A stretch of 64,000 bases of DNA from NCBI GenBank assembly GCA_008828725.1, contig MEHQ01004022.1, forward strand, positions 689,207 to 753,206. Direction: 5' to 3'. Each line of letters starts with the position of its first letter. Positions within the stretch are counted from its first letter, which is position 1. Source of the DNA: Saccharina japonica (lineage: Eukaryota; Sar; Phaeophyceae; Laminariales; Laminariaceae). This document shows positions 56,474 to 64,000 of the stretch, piece by piece. The translations under genes and the position numbers were made by a program. Under the pieces are notes generated by a model. It was not told the origin of the DNA. It saw only the letters and a program-made list of their open reading frames with translations, and made no database searches.

Positions 56474-56581
56474 CTTGAATTGCCTGGTTCCTCTGTCGAG
56501 AAAGAGAAGCTTTCCCACGAAAGGCCTATCGTAATTTCCGGAGTGAATCTCGAGGACGTCGCCGATGCTAATCGTGAAAAT
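56474..56581 (-). CDS. BAH domain exon, first part
   Basis: Thirty-six codons, phase 0 at both ends, from GCGCAG to GTCAGT. It encodes IFTISIGDVLEIHSGNYDRP and FVGKLLFLDRGTRQFK. The (I/F).(I/V)GD.V.(I/L)...-.P(F/Y)(V/I)GK(I/L) wording opens a BAH domain. It continues in frame into 55167-55286. Upstream it accepts phase 0 either from the coiled-coil exon 58204-58290 or straight from 58656-59744. Confidence 0.9.
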
Positions 56582-57729
56582 CTGCGCGATTGACACAAAA
56601 CAGCATAGGATTTGCAATACTTAAGAAACAGGAGAAGACGGTCCGGGCTGGATTTACTACTACTGGAGTATTTACGAAAGGGTGTCGTTTAACACTAACT
56701 TCAGTATAAACGACTCCCGTTTTGACGTTTTCGGGGCGACTCTTGAGGGCACGGTCGACGCAAAACTTGTTAAAAAATCTGCGTGGAACCTGTGAATATA
56801 TACAGCATATTGAAGTCTTTAACTTAATAAACAGGAAAGATGGCTCAGATTTGATTTTTACAACACATCATAATGGTACCTGGTACCACTCTGGACATAA
56901 ATGTAAGGACCGGTCGCGTATAAGTATCAGTACCGAACGGTCCTTATATTCCTGCCCAGCGTGGTACCCGGTAGTGGTATACCAAAACAACACTCGTACG
57001 CTGCTCATCACGGGCCTCTCCAAAATATCCACGTTTTCCCCGGCATTTGCTGTTAATGATGCATAAAAATACAAACAAGCATACTGGGCTTAAAATGGTA
57101 GAAACCAAAAAAAAATGGCAGACCTTGACCTTGAAAGACCTTCTCCGTGCGTCCGTCTCACGTGCGGTAGATGTGAGCGACAATGTTTCATAAGAGACAG
57201 GGTTACGTCACGGGTCACAAGACTATATCGGATGTTTTTCTTGACCATGAGAGTACCGTATACCTGGTAATACGCATGATATTATACCCCCCCGCGCGAA
57301 TTTACATAGACGGGGGGTTAAGAGAAGGGGTAGGGATGAAAATCTATTTGCACGGCCCACTGGAAAAAGGCGAAAACGCTGAAACTGCGATTTCGTGTAG
57401 GGGACCTGGACCTGCCAGAAAGAACAAAGAGGTGTACCAGTAGCCGGGAAGAGGGGGAAGTAGATGCACAGATGTGCCCTTGTGGCAAGAAATAGAGAGC
57501 AGAACTCACATTCGTAGTGGGAGAATGTGAAATGTACAAGGGAGGAACGGGATGTGGCAGAGGAGGAGATAAGGCAAATAGACGAATGTGACATGGAGAA
57601 GTTTGGTACACTAGATAGTGCCGAGATAGCGACCGCTACCCTGGGAGATAGATGGTGGCCACAGGCAGCGAAACAGGAAGGGGGTGACACGGGTAATACG
57701 TTCCTATGTAATAAATAGAAACAACGTAA
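56582..57729. other. BAH gene intron
   Basis: Contains the MITE at 56884-56966 and TACCTGGTA palindromes near 56877 and 57264. A minus-strand piece near 57120-57183 (MSLTSTARETDARRRS) is open, but its splice sites are weak. 57330-57720 has loosely repeated AGGAAGGGG/GAATGTGA wording. Confidence 0.4.
56884..56966. mobile_element. Stowaway-like MITE
   Basis: Ends TACCACTCTGGACATAAATG and, read inward, TACCACGCTGGGCAGGAATA, leading into TAAGGACCG on both sides. 83 bp with TA ends. Confidence 0.65.
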
Positions 57730-58203
57730 TGAGCGCCCAGCTGTTGGAGGTGTCTCGGGCAGGAGTAGGAGCGATGCTGCGTCTCGAAAGGGACGCGTGG
57801 ACAATGGTCAAATGACTAAGGCAAGCAACAAACGAGTGCGCCCCCCCCTCACCCCTCCCCCCGGGCCAAATTCGAAGCTGGTTTTCTTGACGATAGCATT
57901 TTCGCTGTGTGCGCCCCCGCTGGGTTCGGAGAAACTCGGCTCGGAAATTCGTCCCAGGAGATGTGTTATCTTGCGTGAATACCTGGTATACGCTAATTTA
58001 CCTTCGGCTCACGGCGGCCGCCCCGTCGACCCGAAACTCTATAACCCTAACCAGAGGCGTGCTTGGTTGGTGAGCTGTGGGGTCGGTGTGCTAGGAAAGA
58101 CTCTACTGTTTGTAGGTCACTGGTGTGCGGGCACATCCCAGGAAGGTCGCCTGCGCAGGCAGGTGAGGTCTGCGCGAGCCCTCGTGTCCGAAACCGTATG
58201 TAC
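57730..58203. other. BAH gene intron with oligo-C unit
   Basis: 57760-57850 is a plus-oriented oligo-C core ending GTGCGCCCCCCCC. 57955-58070 is open on the plus strand with a GTGAGC donor (SAHGGRPVDPKLYNPNQRRA), a doubtful exon. Confidence 0.45.
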
Positions 58204-58290
58204 CTTCTCTTCCAGCAAGCGCAGCTGCTCTTTCCCGACACTTTCCGCCACTTCACCGGCAGCCATTTGTTTCTTCAACTTGTTGATGTC
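58204..58290 (-). CDS. coiled-coil cassette exon of the BAH gene
   Basis: Twenty-nine codons, phase 0 at both ends, from CGGGCAG to GTACAT. The peptide DINKLKKQMAAGEVAESV then GKEQLRLLEEK is strongly helical with heptad spacing. Phase 0/0 means it can be kept or skipped without frame change. If kept, it inserts a helix at the start of the BAH fold, between VVYDRVRVNDVAE and IFTISIGDV. Confidence 0.7.
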
Positions 58291-58655
58291 CTGCCCGAGA
58301 CAACAAAAAAGGTGCACGTAAGTACGTCGTATACAGGCGAGAGATAATAAAAAAATAAAAAAAGTGGTGCCAAGCACACGCCGTCTGTTTTTATCGTTCT
58401 TGTCTAACAAGCGCAAACCGCAACCACAAGAAAAAGAGGTTTACTTGAAAGCAGATCATATACCCCTGCTGGAGACATGTCGAAACCCCATCTTAATGTT
58501 TTCCTCGATTCTCGATAGATCCTCTGAAACACAGCGGAGCAGTCGCTGCGAAAGCACGTTCAGCTTACACTCATGCAACTACTTTGGAGCGCTGACAGCA
58601 CACGACCAACACTACGTATCGTACATAGATTTATGGTTACGACCCCGCTCCTCAC
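58291..58655. other. BAH gene intron
   Basis: Nothing beyond a short A/T-rich stretch and a weak open frame was seen. Confidence 0.45.
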
Positions 58656-59744
58656 CTCCGCGACGTCGTTGACCCTAACCCTGTCGTACACGACGCAGCG
58701 CTCCCCCCGCAGCCGCTCCCTCCCCCTCCCGTGCTTCCGATCCCTAGGTGGCGCGCCACCACGCCCGTCCTGCTTTCTCGAGGCAAACCAGACGTAGTCC
58801 TCGCTATCCTCGTCAGCAGAGCCAGCATCGCTAGTTTCCTCTCCTTCACTGCCGGGGGTGGAGCCGGCCTCGCCGACCGCTGAGGGTGTGCGCCCGCGCG
58901 CACCGGGGTTAAGGTTAGCGCTACCACCACCGGCGCTGTCAGCGGAGCTACGAGAAACAGCCTGGTTATTCAACCGAAGCGCGCGATCTCGCTCGGTCCA
59001 GCTGGCTCCGGACCCCGCGAGCGTTGCCGATGGCGACGGCGGCGGCCGGGAAATGATGTCCGCGTAGGGCGCTTCTCCGTCCGCGCCGCCACCACTACCG
59101 CCACCACCACCACCGCCACCGCTATCACCGTCACCGCCGGCGGCGCCATGGACGCCCTTACCATCAGCCTCGGGAAGACGCTCTTCTGATTTCAGCTGCT
59201 GCGGCAGCTCCTGGCGGTCGACACCACCACTACTAGCTTCGCGAGCGTTGCTGACGCCGCCGCCGTTGCTGCTGCTGCTGCCGTCGCCACCACCGCCATC
59301 CTCACTCCCACCTCCACCGCTACTATTGCTGCTATTCCCGCCGCCACCGCCACAGCCGCCGCCGATACTACCACTGCCACCGATGCCGGCTCCGCCGCCA
59401 CTACCGTCGCTACTGCTCACGACCGTTCCAGTAACGCCACCCCGCCCGTCGGAAACCCGCGGCCCGGAGAAGGACAGGGCGCGAACGATATCATCGTCGC
59501 GGATAGTGTTAGCGGCGGGGGCGGCGGTGGCAGCAGTAGGAGAAGCTGCGGTCGCCGCTGGTGGCGGCTCAACAACGACGGAGGAAGACATTTCTGCCAC
59601 CACAAGTGGCAGCGGTGTTGGCGGTGGTGTTGGTGTTGGTGGTGGTAGGGCTGAGGGAGCTCCATCGGTCGCGAAGGGCATGTAGAGGGGGGCAGCAGGC
59701 AAGGCCACGGCGGGTGTGCTGCTGTCGACCGGTGTCCCGTCCAT
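58656..59744 (-). CDS. first coding exon of the BAH-domain protein
   Basis: The ATG at 59744 opens 363 codons that end in phase 0 at GTGAGG. The N-terminal two thirds is disordered: Pro/Ala-rich (LPPPTPTPPPTPLPLVVAEM), Ala/Thr runs, then long Gly/Ser blocks. An acidic Ser-rich stretch follows (SEGEETSDAGSADEDSED), then YVWFASRKQ, a basic segment (DRKHGRGRERLRGE) and RCVVYDRVRVNDVAE. The last part looks like the strand that enters a BAH domain, so this exon, the coiled-coil exon and three BAH exons form one gene. The protein is most likely nuclear and chromatin-bound. The frame is open upstream to 59831 without another ATG. Confidence 0.75.
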
Positions 59745-60013
59745 GCTTTCGAAAAAGCCACGCGCTTTGCAACAGCGCCGAACTGGGGTTCGTTCGTGTG
59801 TGTGTTTGCTAAAAACTGGAGGGACAAGCAAGGCACGACCGGCAACGAAAAAGGGAGTAGGGGGGCGGGGTCAATCAGCCACAAAAAGAGAGATACGAAT
59901 AGCAGGATATCAGTACAAAACCTCGCTATTCTCTGCTCCTCCTGGGGGAGAGATATAGGTCACACCCCACTGCTGTTGGTGCTGCTGCGAATACACACGC
60001 ACCCCTATTATAG
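59745..60013. promoter_or_regulatory. divergent region between BAH gene and plus-strand gene
   Basis: It should hold the BAH gene 5' UTR and promoter, plus an upstream intron or promoter of the plus-strand cysteine-rich exon. No clear core element was seen. Confidence 0.35.
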
Positions 60014-60264
60014 GGCACACTTGCCCTCGCGGTCTCGAATGTCGCGGAAAATGCGGTGGCCGACCTAATGGAATCTGCCGTGAAGCCGATTCAGACTGCG
60101 ACAACCCAATGCAGCGCCTCCGCCATGGTTGTCTTGCCATCACAATTGCCAAGGAGGTAAACGTTGACGAGAAAGAGGAGAGCGATGATGACACCACAAA
60201 ACAGTGCGCGGGGCCGGTGCCCCCCCGCACTACGCGGAGCTTTCGTCGAGATTCGTTTCACTAG
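60014..60264 (+). CDS. cysteine-rich terminal exon
   Basis: After CTATTATAG (phase 1) the frame runs 82 codons to TAG. It begins HTCPRGLECRGKCGGRPNGI, then CREADSDCDNPMQRLRHGC, then an acidic tail (VNVDEKEESDDDTTKQC) and a basic end (PPRTTRSFRRDSFH). Seven or eight Cys with C-x5-C-x3-C-x7-C-x6-C spacing suggest a disulphide-bonded, secreted or lumenal module or a metal site. I do not recognise the family. The upstream exon with the start was not found. Minus-strand frames here also stay open but have weaker composition. Confidence 0.5.
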
Positions 60265-61099
60265 AGAGCGCGGCAGCGGCGTGCGGCAATGACGATGCTG
60301 TTTTATCCATCTGCAGAAGGCCAGGATGGCGTTCATCAAACCATATGCCCTCAAGACAGGGTGACAGGCCGACATGAGGGATTATTTAAAAATAACTTTG
60401 GGAAGCGGGGCGGCACAACGGAGTACTGTTGTAGTGCACTATATGCATACTATAGTCAGTACTCGTAGTACGGACAGGGGTTCTGCTCTGAATGTGTAGA
60501 TAGCTGTGCGCGAAAACCTGTCAAAACAAAAAGTGTGGCCATATGTGTCTTGAGCGGGTTCGGTCTGTGTGTACACCTGTCTGTCCCGCTATACTGTCTG
60601 TATGTACATGTTTGGCATCACACACATTTACTGGGTTCAGTAGTTGTACTACTACTGCTGTACTGCTGAAATGCGGGACCTTCCTTCTCCGAGCGCAATC
60701 TCCCTCCGTGTGGAACTCTGGGTCATCTGTTGGGTCGGGAGCGCACTGCTGTACCGTGCACTACAACGCTATGTTTACTACAACAGGGCGGTTACCGACC
60801 GCCCTAGTAGGGTAAAAACAAAAAACCGCCCTATAACGACAACTCGATTTTGAGAGCTCAGAAAGCTATTGCGCATTCTACGCTCGGCTATGGCCTGTAA
60901 AGGACCTTGGGGACAAGCCTGGCCAGTCTTGTCTGCTCGTGAGGGGTGGGGCAGCTAGCACAGCGCGGCTGTCCGATCCTCCTCACCCTCGTACCAAAAA
61001 AACTAAAAAAAACTAAAAACTTGAAGGCGATTTTTTTCGGGATGAAAAAAAAATGGTTTTCCAGAAATTGAAGAACCCGAAAAGCCTGAACAAAAAATG
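60265..61099. other. unassigned sequence
   Basis: Contains TACTACTACTGCTGTACTGC near 60648, a motif also seen at 24400, 53555, 55600 and 56025. No supported exon. Confidence 0.4.
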
Positions 61100-64000
61100 A
61101 AATTAATTCATCATTAAGATCGACCCTTAGGCAATTGTTTTAGAGCTCTGTTAAATAACTGGAATCGTCTCCTGCAATTTTTCGCTTATGGTATTCCAAT
61201 ACTCTATTACTTCTTCAATATGATATGGGACCTATACTCACAATGGACTATTGCTTTTGCAGTAGATCTTCCGGCAGTCCATTTAAATGGAATTGGTCGA
61301 GATACTGCTTTCATGATGCATCTATTAATAGGAATGGTTCGGCCAATACGTTTGTGTCCTGGCCTTCCAATAGATATTATTTCAACAATTTGTTTCTGTT
61401 CTTGACAATTAATAGGAATGTTTGGATCAATAGGTCTCTACCCTGACCTTCCAATTGAAATGGTTTCAACAATTAGTTTAACGTCTTGCCTATCAATAGG
61501 AGTGGTGTGGTCATTAGGTTTCTGTCCTGACCTTCCAAATTAAATTGTTGGTTGGGCCAAGAGGCTTGGTCCTGGTCTTCCAATTGTTAGCGTTCGATCA
61601 GCCAATTGTTAATGTTCGATCTTTTTTTTTCTGGCCTCGAAATCGTTTGGTTGGACAATCTCACTTGATAGACGGCACTCGAAAAAAATTGGATGGACAA
61701 TTCCGATTATTCGATCTCACTCGAAATCATTTGGCTGGGCAATTCCAATTCATAGACATCACTCGAAACCATTTATTTGAACAATTGCATTTCATAGATG
61801 GCATTAAAAATCAATTGTGTCGGCCATTTCAATTAGAAGACAGCACCCAAAATGAGTTGCCCGGACAATTCCAATTAGTATACTCGTACGTCAATCGAAA
61901 TCATTTGGTTGGGCAAATCCAATTAATAGACAGCATCCGAGGTCAATTGTAACCACGATAGACTACTGTAATAGGAATTGTCCAAAGAATTGCCCAGGCA
62001 ATTCCAATTCATTGACAGTACCCAAAATCGATTGTCTGGACAATTCCAATTAGTAGACAGCATAAAAAATGAATTATGAATACCCGGACGAATCAAATAA
62101 ATATACTTCAATCGAAATAAGTTGGTTGGTCAATTCCAATTAATAGAAAACACCCAAAAAAAGACACAATACGAGACTATCGAAATAGGAATTGTCCAGG
62201 GTTTACGTATTAAGTTGGTTGGTCAATTCCAATTAATAGAAAACACCCAAAAAAAGACACAATACGAGACTATCGAAATAGGAATTGTCCAGGGTTTACG
62301 TATATCACACCCTGGACAATAGACAATAGTCTAATTGTCTATTAATAATTAATATTATAGTGTCCTATCACAATTGACTGTCTATTGTGGTCCTCAATTC
62401 CAATTATTTGAAACGCATCAAGCTCTATCGTACATAAATTTTCTGTTAATATACCTTGACCAGATCCTACTGGCCATTCAATTTCTATTAAAAAACACCC
62501 GCCTACGTTAAATGGTGGAAGCAATTGGCCTTAATATTAATAGTTGTCTACGATACTCCATTTTGTTGAACCCATAGCCTATTGCAATTTACTATCCCAT
62601 TATATTGTAACGCTAATACTCGTAGCCTGTTGCAGCATATTGTCGGTGATAATTGCTCCGGCAGTTTCATTTAATTGGCATCCTTCTAAAAACAATTGTG
62701 CTGACAATTCCGTTTAAATGACATCATTATCAATCAACTGTGCTGGCAATTCCATTTAATTGACATCGTTCTAAATCAACTGCGCGGGCAATTCCATTTA
62801 ATTGGCATCCTTCTAAATCAATTGTCCTGGCAATTCCATTTACCAGAAATCCTTCTAGACCAATTGGGCTGGCAATTCCATTTAATTGACATCCTTCTAA
62901 ATCAATTGCGCGGGCAATTCCATTTCATAGAAATCTTTCTTAATAATTGTCCTGTCAATTTCATTTATTTGACAGGCTTCGAAATAAATTGTCCAGACAA
63001 TCAGGCATTTCCTTTATTAGACAATACAATGTTGCCGGTCAATTGATTCCGGACGCTGCAATTGGAATTTGACACATCAATGAATGCATGACGATGTTAT
63101 TTCTTGAAGTTGCAAAAGCAAACGATTCATGAGGCTGTTTATCGATTGGAATTGCCGGGCCAATTGATTCATGAGGCAGACTATCAATTGGAATTGTCCA
63201 TAACGCGGAGGATGCCATAAGAAAGAGTTTTTACATCCCCTTTTTATTCAAGCCTTGGACAAAAGACATCGCAATAGACTATTGCGCCTACAATAGACCA
63301 ACCCAAGAGACTCATCCCACGGTAGGGGCGCAGCATAATTTTCTGAGCTCCTCACATGAGGAGGTCAATATCTCACCCGAAACATGACTTCGGAAACATT
63401 CGTTCGAGCAACCCGACCAAACCTTTCAATGCGGTAGTCCAAAACAAAATATACCAGTAAAAACTTAATAGTATCCGGTGGTTACTCACCTGAGGAGCTC
63501 AACCGGTCAGAAAATATGGAGCCTAAAAGTAGAACCCCTACCGTGGGATTGCTCAAGAGTCAATTAATTGAAATGAGGCGGACAATTGATTCCTAACATA
63601 GTATTGCGATTGGAATTCCTAAGACAACAACATATTGTAGTCCGCCTACTAATTGAAATGGCTTAGGCAATTGTTTTAGACGTCGGTGAATTAACTGGAA
63701 TCGTCTCCTGCAACTTTTTCGCTCCGGAGACTCCAATACTCTATTACTTCTTCAATAGGATATGGCACCTAACCACAATGGGTTATTGTTTTATAGTACA
63801 TCTTCCGGAAACCCATTTAAATGGAATTGGTCGAGATATTGCTTTCGTGATGCATCTATTCATAGGAATGGTTCGGCCAATAGGTTTGTATTCTGGCCTT
63901 CCAATAGATATTGTTTCAGCAATTATTTTCTGGTCTAGTCTCATAATTGGAATGGTTCCATCAAAATGTTTCTGCTCTGACCTTCCAATTGTAATTGTTT
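61100..64000. repeat. AATTCC macrosatellite, about 2.5-kb period
   Basis: The sequence that starts GGCAATTGTTTTAGAGCTCTG at 61130 returns at 63668, about 2.54 kb later, and also at 4090 in the left arm. Within it are short AATTCC units and a 93-base direct duplication (62118-62305). No gene is supported; frames such as 61545-61952 follow the repeat. Confidence 0.75.

Noticed and set aside
57223-57804. 193-codon minus-strand frame
   Set aside because: Loosely repetitive, no ATG-context, splice or family signal, and it runs through an oligo-C repeat.

Overview
The window is nuclear DNA from a eukaryote. The genes are split by long introns with ordinary GT-AG sites, many introns running 5 to 8 kb, and the proteins carry long Q, E, G, A and P runs. 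The recognisable families are an RWP-RK transcription factor, the spliceosome-associated RNA-binding protein RBM42 and a BAH-domain chromatin protein. RWP-RK factors occur in plants, green algae, some stramenopiles and amoebae, so an alga is the most likely source. The homopolymer-rich protein style would suit a brown-alga-like stramenopile, but that is a guess. Most of the sequence is repetitive: satellites, small MITEs, a SINE-like family with oligo-C tails, and recent duplications.

Layout. 1-440: TACTCGGAGTA satellite. 1564-2004 (-): RWP-RK exon. 2629-2814 (+): divergently placed first exon, probably of RBM42. 3807-8681 and 13355-18229: a nearly identical 4.87-kb inverted repeat around a 4.67-kb spacer. 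One RBM42 exon lies in each arm. The spacer and left arm carry RBM42-like 5' exons on the minus strand (10712-10900, 9345-9915, 8164-8424). The right arm continues on the plus strand into the RRM exons (20884-21043, 26242-26344) and the last exon (34150-34206). The gene is therefore split by an inversion or inverted duplication, and flipping the spacer would make it collinear. A 2.1-kb tandem duplication repeats the last RRM exon (28347-28449), and a second, adjoining 2.1-kb tandem duplication fills the last intron.

34.2-43.5 kb is mostly minisatellites: a 15-bp unit with higher-order structure at 35.0-37.3 kb, a TIR-bounded GATC element, and a 1.3-kb gene-bearing palindrome at 41768-43083. 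From 59.7 kb down to 43.5 kb the minus strand holds a chain of exons. The first exon (58656-59744), a coiled-coil exon, three exons making a BAH domain and a polyQ exon with two well-phased partners form one or two large nuclear proteins. An acidic, SUMO-motif and AT-hook-like exon (44844-45685) and a helical exon (43486-43605) may belong to the same gene. Plus-strand items in between are a fivefold repeated exon-like segment (51.2-52.17 kb) and a cysteine-rich terminal exon (60014-60264). 61.1-64.0 kb is a macrosatellite also present in the inverted-repeat arms.

The functions that can be read are all nuclear: transcription (RWP-RK), splicing (RBM42) and chromatin (BAH). No operon, CRISPR, rRNA or convincing tRNA was seen.
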